This document shows, one piece after another, positions 16,946-25,365 of a stretch of 64,000 bases of DNA. The DNA is taken from positions 1 through 64,000 of the forward strand of contig NZ_AJQE01000098.1 in assembly GCF_000261685.1 (NCBI RefSeq). Direction: 5' to 3'. The DNA comes from Bradyrhizobium genomosp. I (2014) (GTDB lineage Bacteria > Pseudomonadota > Alphaproteobacteria > Rhizobiales > Xanthobacteraceae). The translations under genes and the position numbers were made by a program. The notes under the pieces are model-generated. The model was not told the origin of the DNA and made no database searches. It was given only the letters and a program-made list of their open reading frames with translations. Numbering within the stretch: the stretch's first letter is position 1; the number at the start of each line of letters is the position of its first letter.

Positions 16946-17621
16946 CTGAAGTCTCTCCTGTCGTCGTCGTTGGCATCGTTGTCGCACGACGTTCGGTCGT
17001 GATCGGACGAAACGACACCAGAAATCTCGACGGGACGACACGAAGCCGGAGCTGTATTATTGGTAATTTTTTTGGAGCGCCTCGCGGAAGCCTCCGACGC
17101 CGGACGGCGGCGCCCCGCCGCCCGGCGTCGGGCCGGCCCGAAGCCGTTACCAATTCGCCGTTTCGAGTCGGGACGATCGTTCGCGGGAGTCGGCACGGAC
17201 CGCTCCGGACCTAGCCGGCTAGGCTTTCGTTACCGTCGCATGCCCCGGAAAGGCTGGCACGAATAACCAACTGGCTGTCCTGATAATCGCGCGTACCCCT
17301 TAATTTATAGGGCTTATTGATAAACGTCCCGACTCAGAAGTCGAAAAGATGGAGCAAAATAGGCAGGATTCGAGACCAAAGAGTCGGTATAGAAGCTGCG
17401 AATGCTTGTTACCAATTGACTCGAACTTCATTGCCTTTGGGTCTGTTTTCCTCCTTCCCGCCGGTTAGCCCGGCGGCGAGGTTCGATCCGCTATTCCGCA
17501 CCAAAGGGCGAACGCGGAAAAGGACTCGGGTAACGCCTGGTTACCATTGATTGAAGCTTCAGGTTGTGTTTGGGGCCCTCTGACGCTACCCGGATGTGGG
17601 AAGTGCTGGAGGGAAAAGGAC
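16946..17621. other. 676-bp divergent regulatory region with GTTACCAATT repeats
   Basis: No gene is seen. GTTACCAATT occurs exactly at 17146-17155 and 17408-17417, a variant GGTTACCATT at 17539-17548, and an inverted AATTACCAAT at about 17057-17068. The region has markedly lower GC than its surroundings in places. It separates the integrase and the KfrA-like regulator, so it may hold recombinase arm sites, an attachment site or regulator operators. Confidence 0.5.
17146..17548. repeat. dispersed GTTACCAATT motif copies
   Basis: Two perfect direct copies 262 bp apart and one 9-of-10 related copy close to the start of the KfrA-like gene are present, with a further inverted copy at about 17057. 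Ten-base matches in one short non-coding gap are unlikely by chance in this GC-rich sequence, but no experiment or search backs a role. Confidence 0.45.
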
Positions 17622-18491
17622 ATGCCGGACATCGGTCAGGTGAGGACCGCCTGCTACCGCGTGATGCGCGAGCGGGGTCTGGTCGGTGTTACGATTAGCG
17701 CGGTCGCGGAGAAGATGCGGAAAAACCGCATTTCCCCCGGCTCAGACCGCGACCTCAGCGTGATGGTGCGCGCCTGGAGGGCCGAGCAGAAGGACCTTCC
17801 CGAACTGCCCGTCCAGGTCGTAGAGATCGCGCAGAACCTTGCGAGGACGGTTTGGGAAATCGCCTTGGCGACAGCCGCCGAACTGGACGTCCAGAAGACC
17901 GGGGCGGAGGATTTTCAAAAGCAGGTCCGCGCTCCCGCGAAACGGCCCCCGGTCCTCGTAAAGGTCGCGCTTCTTCGGAAGGGGATCGAGGAGCTCCTGC
18001 GCGAAGACGCCAAAAATTCGTTCAAGCGACCGCCCTCGGCGCGCGAGATATTTCGAAGGCTTTCGAACAAATTGGCGGACCTGACCGACGAGCAGCACAT
18101 CAACCGCGATCTTCAGGAAATCGTTGATTTGTCCAATGTCCTCATCCGGCTCGACGACGGCAAATGGTGGCGCAACGACCGTTCTCTGCCTGCTGACTAC
18201 GCAGCCGGGCAAAAGACCCAGAAGGGCTACAAGCGGACGGGCACCGCTGCCTCGCTGACCCGGTCTGCAAACAAGCCGATCCTAAACGATATTGCCGCAG
18301 TCCTCTACAAGGCCCGGCGCGGGATGGAGCGAAGGGAAATCGCCGCGGCTCTCGACATTCCTCCGGAGAAGCGGACGCGTTTCTATCAGATGCTCCGCAA
18401 TCATACGAGAAATGAGCCTGAAAACCGCCTGTACGAGTACAAGGACGGTAAGTACACCGTCATTAGGCGGGTTGGCGCGCCAGGCTCGTAA
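17622..18491 (+). CDS. KfrA-like DNA-binding protein
   Basis: The protein is 289 aa from the ATG at 17622; GGAGGGAAAAGG lies just upstream. Residues 4-55 (VRTACYRVMRERGLVGVTISAVAEKMRKN...GSDRDLSVMVRAWRAE) follow the N-terminal HTH of KfrA-type plasmid proteins. The end (IAAVLYKARRGMERREIAAALDIPPEKRTRFYQMLRN) looks like a second winged helix. KfrA proteins bind DNA in plasmid maintenance regions and often repress themselves. Here it probably regulates the island. The identification is by pattern and moderate only. Confidence 0.5.
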   Translation: MPDIGQVRTACYRVMRERGLVGVTISAVAEKMRKNRISPGSDRDLSVMVRAWRAEQKDLPELPVQVVEIAQNLARTVWEIALATAAELDVQKTGAEDFQKQVRAPAKRPPVLVKVALLRKGIEELLREDAKNSFKRPPSAREIFRRLSNKLADLTDEQHINRDLQEIVDLSNVLIRLDDGKWWRNDRSLPADYAAGQKTQKGYKRTGTAASLTRSANKPILNDIAAVLYKARRGMERREIAAALDIPPEKRTRFYQMLRNHTRNEPENRLYEYKDGKYTVIRRVGAPGS

Positions 18492-18777
18492 CGGCGTTAG
18501 CGCCGCTCCCGGGTTTGACCGAGGCGACACGGTCAGCCGCTCCGAATTTCTCTTTCATCTTGTCATAGTCCCGCGGGCGCGCGCCGCTCCAAGGATTGCA
18601 TTACGGCCGCTCCGCCCGCGCACGGCCGCGTTCCTCGCGCCGGCCCCGTCGACGTTGGCGCGACGGTGGAAATCTCCAGACGAATATCGAATCCTTCCTC
18701 CTATGGATGGTAGGTTGGGTATGCTAGTCCGCTCCGTCCGGGAAGCGACGCGCCCCTGATGCAAGGACTCCCGCCCC
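18492..18777. other. intergenic region, no gene seen
   Basis: The 286 bp between the KfrA-like gene and the Xre gene hold a short GGCGTTAGCGCC palindrome right after the KfrA stop (about 18493-18504) and a TATGCTAG sequence near 18719 that could be a -10 element. Nothing else was recognised. Confidence 0.3.
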
Positions 18778-19143
18778 TTGAACAAGCCGACGAGGACCGC
18801 CACGAAGCGCAAGGCCGGACCGAACCGCGGGCCGAGAGCAAAGATCGGCGCCGAGAAGGCCGAGGACGAAAAGACCAACAAGCCATTCGCGGAGAGATTC
18901 AAGGAAAGCCGGCTGTCGACCGCAGAGACCCTCGGTGAGAACGTCAAACGGCTCCGGACCGTACTCGATCTCAGTCAGGCCGATCTCGCCAAGGCGATCG
19001 GTACCGACCAGTCCGCCATAGGGCTGATCGAAACCAAGCGCGCCAATCCGACGCTGATGACGATCGAGAAGCTCGCGGCGGTTTTGAAGACCACTGTCGT
19101 GGATCTTCTAACAAGGCCGGGCCGGCGGCGGACCCGCGCCTAA
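18778..19143 (+). CDS. Xre-family HTH regulator with basic N-terminal tail
   Basis: The frame opens with TTG at 18778 and gives 121 aa. The first 40 residues are very basic (TRTATKRKAGPNRGPRAKIG). The HTH_3 domain is LGENVKRLRTVLDLSQADLAKAIGTDQSAIGLIETKRANPTLMTIEKLAAVLKTTVVDLL, split here only for reading. It may repress the helicase-nuclease pair that begins 231 bp downstream on the same strand. The start codon is uncertain; a later start inside the basic tail is possible. Confidence 0.7.
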   Translation: MNKPTRTATKRKAGPNRGPRAKIGAEKAEDEKTNKPFAERFKESRLSTAETLGENVKRLRTVLDLSQADLAKAIGTDQSAIGLIETKRANPTLMTIEKLAAVLKTTVVDLLTRPGRRRTRA

Positions 19144-19374
19144 CCGAAGTTGCGATGGACGACCCAACGGTTACTGGCGTGCGCAGGTTGAAGTTTCGAC
19201 GAAGCATCGGACCAGCCCGGAAAGACCGCGGTCCACCGGAACGCGTCACCGCGCTCGGCAGCCCAGCTCGAAATCCCAAGTTTCGCGAATAATCGCGAGC
19301 CATTCGGGCTGCAAAGCCGCGTCGGGGTGGTACGATGAGTTCGAAATGTGCAACCATGGGGAGCTCCAGCGGCG

Positions 19375-22017
19375 ATGGTCCAACTGCGAACCTCGATAGT
19401 TGGTAGTGCGCTCGCGTTTCAGATGCGCCGTGCGGCCGCAGCCCGAGCTAACGAAAGCGGTCTGCAGATCCTGACCCTTCCCAATCTCGCGGCGCGCTTG
19501 GCCGGAGGCTTCAGGTCGCTTGTACCTTCTGAGCAACTCGATCGCGCTATCCAGCAAGCTCTCGCGGCAGGCGGCTTCCTGGAAATCGAGAAGGTGCGCC
19601 ACCTCCCAGGCATGACGCGAGCGGTCTCGCGTGCCCTGCGCAAGGTCTGGGATGCCGACATCTCGCTTAGGGCGGACGCGACGAATGCACGTCTCGCCGA
19701 TCTGGCTTTGATCGAAAACCGCCTGCGACGCGAACTGCCGCTCGCGGCAGCGCTTCCGATCGATCTGCGGGACGCTGCTTTGTCGCGGGTGCTGCACGCG
19801 GACCGTACGATCGGACCGCTGATGATCGATCGCCTTTCCTGGATTCCCCCGCTTTGGCGACGGCTTATCGATGCGTTGGCGAGAGAGGTCCCGGTCGAAT
19901 GGATCGCGTCACCTCACGCGGAAACCGCCTGGTTCGCGGGAAGGATCGTGCGGCCGCCGGAGACAGATAGTCCCGCGCCGGCCGCAGTGTCCTGCGCCGA
20001 TCCGCATCACGAGGTTATCGAAAGTCTGCGGTGGGCGCGCCATCTGATCGCCTCCGGCGTCGCCCGGCCGGACCAGATCGCGATCGTGTCGGCGGGAACG
20101 ACCCCGTGGGGCGATCACTTCCGCGCCTTAGGGCCGGACGCCGGCTTCAGATTGGCCTTCCCGCATGGGATTCCCGCGCTTTCGACCCGCGACGGTCAGC
20201 GCTGTGCCGCTCTGGCCGACGTCCTCCAACACGGTCTGAACCAGCAACGGTTGCGACGCCTCGTTTCCCTCTGTCGTGGTGAGCGAAGCGCGTTCGAAAG
20301 CCTGCCGCCGAATTGGCTCGCCGCGCTGCCACGCGGCGCGACCTTGTCGCGCCCGGAAGAGTGGCGACGCGCGATCTCGGCTGCCGCGGCGAACGAACCA
20401 TCTCTGGCGGGCGCACTGAATGCATTGCCGATCGTGGATGTCCTCGCGCGTGGCATCTCGGCGGCCGCCGAAGCCGCGGTCCTCATTCTGCACAATCGGG
20501 CGCTCCAGCTATGGCAAAGCGCATTGCGCAGTGCCCCTCCAGAGGCCATCGAGCTCTCATTGCGGACCTCGCGCTTCGAATCCGATCACGACCCTGCTGA
20601 CTCCGTGGTGTGGTGCTCGGCACGGGAGCTGGCCACCTCGCCGCGCCCGTACGTCCGGCTTCTCGGGCTGACGGACCGGCACTGGCCTCGCCGCCAAGCC
20701 AACGACTCCGTCGTCCCGGATCACGTCCTTTCGAGCGCCATCGTCGATGTCGATCCGGTCGCCGAAGCCGATCGACGACATTTCCGCATCATCGTCGAGG
20801 CGGCGACGGGCCGAGCCGTGCTCTCTCGCGGCCGCCGAAGCGCGCAGGGAGGCCGCGTGGGCCGGAGTCCCCTTTCGGAGGGCCAGCCAGAAGAGTACCT
20901 CTCGAGAGCGCGCGTTCCGGAGCACGCCTGGAACGAGGCCGATCGCATCATGGCCCGACCGCAGGATGCGGCCGAGATTGGGCAAGTACGATCGGCCGAT
21001 GCATGCTGGCGCGATTGGCATCTCGAGCGGTTTACGCCGCACGACGGGAAGTTCGACGCCGAGCATCCGGTCGTCGAAAGATCAATCGAACGCGTGCAGT
21101 CCGCAACATCCCTACGAAGGATGCTGCGGGATCCGCTCGGTTTCGTGTGGCGCTACGCGCTCGGCTGGAATGCGCCTCGCGATCGCGAGCAGCCGCTGAC
21201 TATCTTGCCCGACGAGTTCGGCAAGCTGGTCCACGAGCTTCTTCGGCGCGCGGTGGACGCGCTCGAACCGGTGCCCGGATATGCACGAGCGTCGGACGCT
21301 GAGATCGAAACCGCCGTGGCGGACGCCTCATCGGCCGTGAGGGACGCGTGGCCGCTGCGGGGACAGACGCCGCCGGCGCTGCTATGGCGCAACACTGTGG
21401 ACTTCGCGGCATCGTTGGCTCTCGCGGGATTGCTGCGCAAGGAGATAACGGACGCGGGCACCCGAAGTTGGACCGAAGTACCATTCGGCCAACCGAACGC
21501 CGACGCCACTGAGCGGCAACTGCCGTGGGATCCGACCATACCGGTCACGATACCCGGGACGCCCGTCAAGCTCGGTGGCTCCATCGACAGGCTGGATCTC
21601 AACAGTAGAGGTACCGCCGTGCGCGTCTGGGACTACAAGACCGGCCAGGCGCCCAGAAACCCGGCGCGCATCGTGATCGACGGCGGAGCCGAGCTGCAGC
21701 GGGCATTGTACGGCCTCGCCTGCCGACAACTTCTCGATGGCGAACCGACGGTCGTCGCCCGGCTGCTCTATCTCCGCGGCGATACTCTCGCCGTCAGGCT
21801 ACCCGATCTCAATGCCGCCGTCGAGCAGATCGCCGCCTTCGTCAACGTCGCGGTCTCGATGATGCGCAAGGGCGTCGTTACCTCTGGCCGGCTTTCTTTC
21901 GACAGATCGAACGAACTTCGATTGGCGCTCCCGGCGTCGCCCGGATACGAAAGGCGCAAGCTGGCCGCAAGCAACAAGATCAACGCAACCATCTCGCGAT
22001 ATTGGAGCGCTCCGTGA
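19375..22017 (+). CDS. AddB-like PD-(D/E)XK nuclease
   Basis: The 880-aa protein has an AddB-like architecture: an N-terminal inactive helicase-like region (SALAFQMRRAAAARANESGLQILTLPNLAARL split at residues 8-38) and a C-terminal RecB-type nuclease. The nuclease motifs are GKLVHELLRR near residue 617, GSIDRLDL near 733, VWDYKTGQ near 752 (Asp and Lys of D-x-K) and QRALYGLACRQ near 775. The four Cys of the AddB iron-sulfur cluster are not seen. The ATG at 19375 was preferred to a GTG at 19348. The stop overlaps the start of the AddA-like partner. A role in double-strand end processing or defence is inferred. Confidence 0.78.
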   Translation: MVQLRTSIVGSALAFQMRRAAAARANESGLQILTLPNLAARLAGGFRSLVPSEQLDRAIQQALAAGGFLEIEKVRHLPGMTRAVSRALRKVWDADISLRADATNARLADLALIENRLRRELPLAAALPIDLRDAALSRVLHADRTIGPLMIDRLSWIPPLWRRLIDALAREVPVEWIASPHAETAWFAGRIVRPPETDSPAPAAVSCADPHHEVIESLRWARHLIASGVARPDQIAIVSAGTTPWGDHFRALGPDAGFRLAFPHGIPALSTRDGQRCAALADVLQHGLNQQRLRRLVSLCRGERSAFESLPPNWLAALPRGATLSRPEEWRRAISAAAANEPSLAGALNALPIVDVLARGISAAAEAAVLILHNRALQLWQSALRSAPPEAIELSLRTSRFESDHDPADSVVWCSARELATSPRPYVRLLGLTDRHWPRRQANDSVVPDHVLSSAIVDVDPVAEADRRHFRIIVEAATGRAVLSRGRRSAQGGRVGRSPLSEGQPEEYLSRARVPEHAWNEADRIMARPQDAAEIGQVRSADACWRDWHLERFTPHDGKFDAEHPVVERSIERVQSATSLRRMLRDPLGFVWRYALGWNAPRDREQPLTILPDEFGKLVHELLRRAVDALEPVPGYARASDAEIETAVADASSAVRDAWPLRGQTPPALLWRNTVDFAASLALAGLLRKEITDAGTRSWTEVPFGQPNADATERQLPWDPTIPVTIPGTPVKLGGSIDRLDLNSRGTAVRVWDYKTGQAPRNPARIVIDGGAELQRALYGLACRQLLDGEPTVVARLLYLRGDTLAVRLPDLNAAVEQIAAFVNVAVSMMRKGVVTSGRLSFDRSNELRLALPASPGYERRKLAASNKINATISRYWSAP

Positions 22018-25000
22018 TGGAGATGGTGGACGGGGCCGAACGTCTCAGAGCGTTGACCGATCTGGAGTCCTGCCTGTTGGTCGAAGCCGCAGCAGGCACG
22101 GGGAAGACTTCCCTGCTCGCTGGTCGCGTGGTGATGCTGCTCGCGCACGGAGTCGATCCGCAGTCGATCGCGGCCATCACGTTCACCGAACTCGCGGCGG
22201 GCGAACTGCGTCAGCGCATCGCCTCCTACCTCCATCGCATAATCGAGGGCCGGATTCCGGACGAGCTCCGGCCGGCCCTGCCCTCCGGTCCCGACGCCGC
22301 CCAGACCGAGATGCTGCGCGCCGCCGCGAAGCGCCTCGACGAACTGACCTGCGGTACGATCCATTCGTTCTGCCACGACCTCCTGAAGACGTATTCCGTC
22401 GAAGCCGCGATCGATCCCGGCGCGGATGTCCTGGACGGAGATCAGGCCGACTTCGCGTTCGACGCGATCTTCGACAGGTGGTGGCGCGGCAGGCTCGACC
22501 GGACCGCGCCGGCGGCCGGGGATCCGATCGCATCGGTTGCTCGGCGTGATCCGATCAACGCCGAAGGACTGCTGCGCAGCTTCGCCAAATTTCGCCGACG
22601 CCATCGGGGAGCGCGGCCGTTGCCCGCCGATTTGGATGCGCACGCGGACGTCGAATTCGCGGAGAGCGTACGGGAATTCCGGCGCTGGTGCGACCAGGTC
22701 GACGTGCCCCCCGAGGCTGATCCGGACATCGTCGCGCTCGAGACGTTGGTCTCCCACTTCCGAGGACGCTTCGATCCGATGCCCGCCTTCGAAGGCCTGC
22801 TGGAGCTCGCGCATCCCGCGTGGCTGCCGATCATGCGCAAGGATACGTCCGATCTTCGGGAATACAGACGCCGGACGCTATGGCGGAAGGCTGGCGGCGC
22901 GGACGGCGAGCGATTGGCGAACCAGGCCGAAGAGCATTTCGGCCGATGCCGCCAGGCCTACCGCAAACTGATGGGACGGATCGCGACGGCCATCATCGGG
23001 ATCTTCTCGGCCGAGCTCGACGACGTGATGACGGAGTACGAGACGTTCAAACGGCGGGCCGCCGTCCTCGATTTCGACGACCTTCTGTTCACGTCGCGCG
23101 AGGTGCTGCGCGACCATCCTTCAGTCCGGGCGACCGCCGCCGAGCGCTTCTCGCGACTTCTGGTGGACGAGTTCCAGGACACTGATCCCGTGCAGGCGGA
23201 GATCATCTTTCTGTTGTGCGGAACGGCGAAGGATGACCGCGCCTGGCACGCGCGATCGCTTAGGCCGGGCCACCTCTTCGTAGTCGGCGATCCGAAACAG
23301 GCCATCTATTCATTCCGCGGCGCGGACCTAGCGACGTATCTCAGGGTGCGCGAGACGATCAAGGCGCAATTCCCCGACAATATCCTCAGGGTCACCGCGA
23401 ACTTTCGGTCTCGCGGCCAGATTTTGGACCACGTGAACCGGTGCTTTGAGGAGCGGCTCTCGTCGCAGCAGGCCGGTTACGTGGCCTTGCAGACCACGAG
23501 GGCGGCCAGCGAGCACGGCTTGCCGTGCGTGGCGAAGGTTTCCATAGAGCTTCCCCCGTTGACGAGGGTCGACAGTGCCCGCGACGAGGAAGCCCAGGCC
23601 GTGGCCGAAGTTTGCGCGCGCCTCATCGGTAACGTCGACATCAAGCTTAACGACGGAGAGACCAGGCGCCTTTGTCCGGGCGACATCGCTCTGCTCGCAC
23701 CGGTTTCCACGGACCTCTGGCGGTACGAACGCGCTCTCGAGGAGGCTGGACTGCCCTTCGCCTCGCAGGCGGGCAAAAACCTCTACAAGCGGCAGGAAGC
23801 GCAGGATCTGGTGGCGCTGATCCGCGCCTTGGCGGACACCCGCGACACGCTGGCGCTGGGAGCGCTCATGCGCGGTCCGCTCGTGGGCCTGACCGAACAG
23901 GAGCTGCTCGACATCACCGCCGATCTTCCCGTCGACCGCGACCGGATCTCAGGTCTCTCTCTCCGGACCGACCCGGCGGCGGTCCGAAACCCGGTCGCAC
24001 GGGAAGTGCTGACCGTCCTGACTGACCTGCGCCGCCGCATCAACGCGACCGCGCCCGCCTTTGTTCTCGCCGAGGCCATCGAGCGTCTGCGCATCCGCGC
24101 CATAGTCGCGGCTCGCAGCGGCGACCAAGCGGCGCGCGCGCTCGCGAACGTGGACGGCTTCGTCGAACGGGCACGAAGCTACGACGTCCGCGGCTTCGTC
24201 CAGTTCGCTAGGGACATCGATGACGAATGGTCGAGCGGATCGGCATCACCGGAAGCGATGATGGAGGCCGACGGACAGTCGATTGAGATCGTCACCGTGC
24301 ATTCGTCGAAAGGTCTGGAGTGGCCGGTCGTGATTCCGATCAACCGCTCGTCCATGCCGCGGCGGGGGGAGGCGTTCGTTCACCGGAGACGGGACGAAAG
24401 CCTGCATTGGGCGCTGGGCCAGGTGGTGCCGCCGGGACTAGGCGAAGCGCTGCGGACGGAAGAGGCCGAGAAGAGGGACGAGAACGTGCGGCTCCTTTAC
24501 GTCGCATGCACGCGGGCGATGGAGCTCCTAGTCATTCCGGACTTCTCTTGGAGCAACGACGCTTCATGGGCGAAGCTTCTCGACTTCAAACTGGACACCG
24601 CTCCCGAACTCGACATCGGCCGTCTTCCCCGCGCGCCCGTCGCCTTTCGCGCTCCTGTGGCGAACGGGCAGACCGCGCAGATCTTCGCGGAAGAGCGATC
24701 GCGCATCGAAGCCGCGCCGCGCATCCGTTGGATCAAGCCTAGCGACGGCGATCCCGACGTCATTACGGGCGAACTGTCCTTCGAGACGGGCGAACACGTG
24801 CCTCGCGCCGCCGCCACGGTCGAAGGAGGCCGCATCCGGGGCATCCTTCTCCACAAGCTGATGGAGGAGCTCATCTCCGGCGAGTTGAAGGAGAACCTGG
24901 AAGCCGCGACGGCCCGGTCCAACGAACTATTTGATCAATTGTCTTCGATGGCGCCGACGCACGCCGCGATCGACGTGCGGGAGCTCGCTTCGACCGCGCT

Positions 25001-25298
25001 GCAGACCTTGCGACTACCGGACGTCGACAGATACCGCGGAAAGCTCGTTGCGGAGGTGCCGGTCTACGGTACGGCGGCCGGCCCCGACGATCTGATGGGC
25101 GGCCGGGCCGACGCGATCGCCCGCGACGACGAAGGCACGGTCGTCTTCGACTGGAAGAGCGACGTAGATCCCAGGGAAGCTGAGTTCTCGACCTATCGGC
25201 GACAACTCGCTCATTACCTTCGGGCGGTCGGATCGAGCCGCGGCGCCATCGTCTATATGACTTCGGGCCAAGTCGATTGGATCAAGCTTGCACCCTGA
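22017..25298 (+). CDS. AddA-like UvrD/Rep-family helicase-nuclease
   Basis: The ATG at 22017 shares one base with the preceding stop and has GGAG 9 bases upstream. The 1093-aa protein shows SF1A motifs in order: EAAAGTGKTSLL (residues 22-34), AITFTELAAGEL, LVDEFQDTDPVQ (about 383), VGDPKQAIYSFRGAD (about 422), VHSSKGLEWPVV (about 760) and LLYVACTRAMEL (about 825). The end carries a RecB nuclease domain with GILLHKLMEEL, GGRADAI and VFDWKSD (about 1044). Together with the AddB-like protein this forms a two-nuclease DNA-end machine. It is island-borne, so it is probably not the host's housekeeping AddAB, and defence is a fair guess. Confidence 0.85.
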   Translation: MEMVDGAERLRALTDLESCLLVEAAAGTGKTSLLAGRVVMLLAHGVDPQSIAAITFTELAAGELRQRIASYLHRIIEGRIPDELRPALPSGPDAAQTEMLRAAAKRLDELTCGTIHSFCHDLLKTYSVEAAIDPGADVLDGDQADFAFDAIFDRWWRGRLDRTAPAAGDPIASVARRDPINAEGLLRSFAKFRRRHRGARPLPADLDAHADVEFAESVREFRRWCDQVDVPPEADPDIVALETLVSHFRGRFDPMPAFEGLLELAHPAWLPIMRKDTSDLREYRRRTLWRKAGGADGERLANQAEEHFGRCRQAYRKLMGRIATAIIGIFSAELDDVMTEYETFKRRAAVLDFDDLLFTSREVLRDHPSVRATAAERFSRLLVDEFQDTDPVQAEIIFLLCGTAKDDRAWHARSLRPGHLFVVGDPKQAIYSFRGADLATYLRVRETIKAQFPDNILRVTANFRSRGQILDHVNRCFEERLSSQQAGYVALQTTRAASEHGLPCVAKVSIELPPLTRVDSARDEEAQAVAEVCARLIGNVDIKLNDGETRRLCPGDIALLAPVSTDLWRYERALEEAGLPFASQAGKNLYKRQEAQDLVALIRALADTRDTLALGALMRGPLVGLTEQELLDITADLPVDRDRISGLSLRTDPAAVRNPVAREVLTVLTDLRRRINATAPAFVLAEAIERLRIRAIVAARSGDQAARALANVDGFVERARSYDVRGFVQFARDIDDEWSSGSASPEAMMEADGQSIEIVTVHSSKGLEWPVVIPINRSSMPRRGEAFVHRRRDESLHWALGQVVPPGLGEALRTEEAEKRDENVRLLYVACTRAMELLVIPDFSWSNDASWAKLLDFKLDTAPELDIGRLPRAPVAFRAPVANGQTAQIFAEERSRIEAAPRIRWIKPSDGDPDVITGELSFETGEHVPRAAATVEGGRIRGILLHKLMEELISGELKENLEAATARSNELFDQLSSMAPTHAAIDVRELASTALQTLRLPDVDRYRGKLVAEVPVYGTAAGPDDLMGGRADAIARDDEGTVVFDWKSDVDPREAEFSTYRRQLAHYLRAVGSSRGAIVYMTSGQVDWIKLAP

Positions 25299-25365
25299 CC
25301 GACCGAGTTCCGGATCGATCGAGAAGATGTGCAAAAACCTACAGCGCATCTTACCGCGAAGAACT

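Noticed and set aside
15632-17002. A 456-codon plus-strand frame over the integrase
   Set aside because: It is the complement of the integrase gene, which has a terminator, a ribosome site and recombinase residues on the other strand.
19375-25298. The AddAB-like pair as the host's housekeeping recombination genes
   Set aside because: The location among integrase, toxin-antitoxin and defence genes and the missing AddB cysteines argue against this, though a genome-wide search is needed to settle it.
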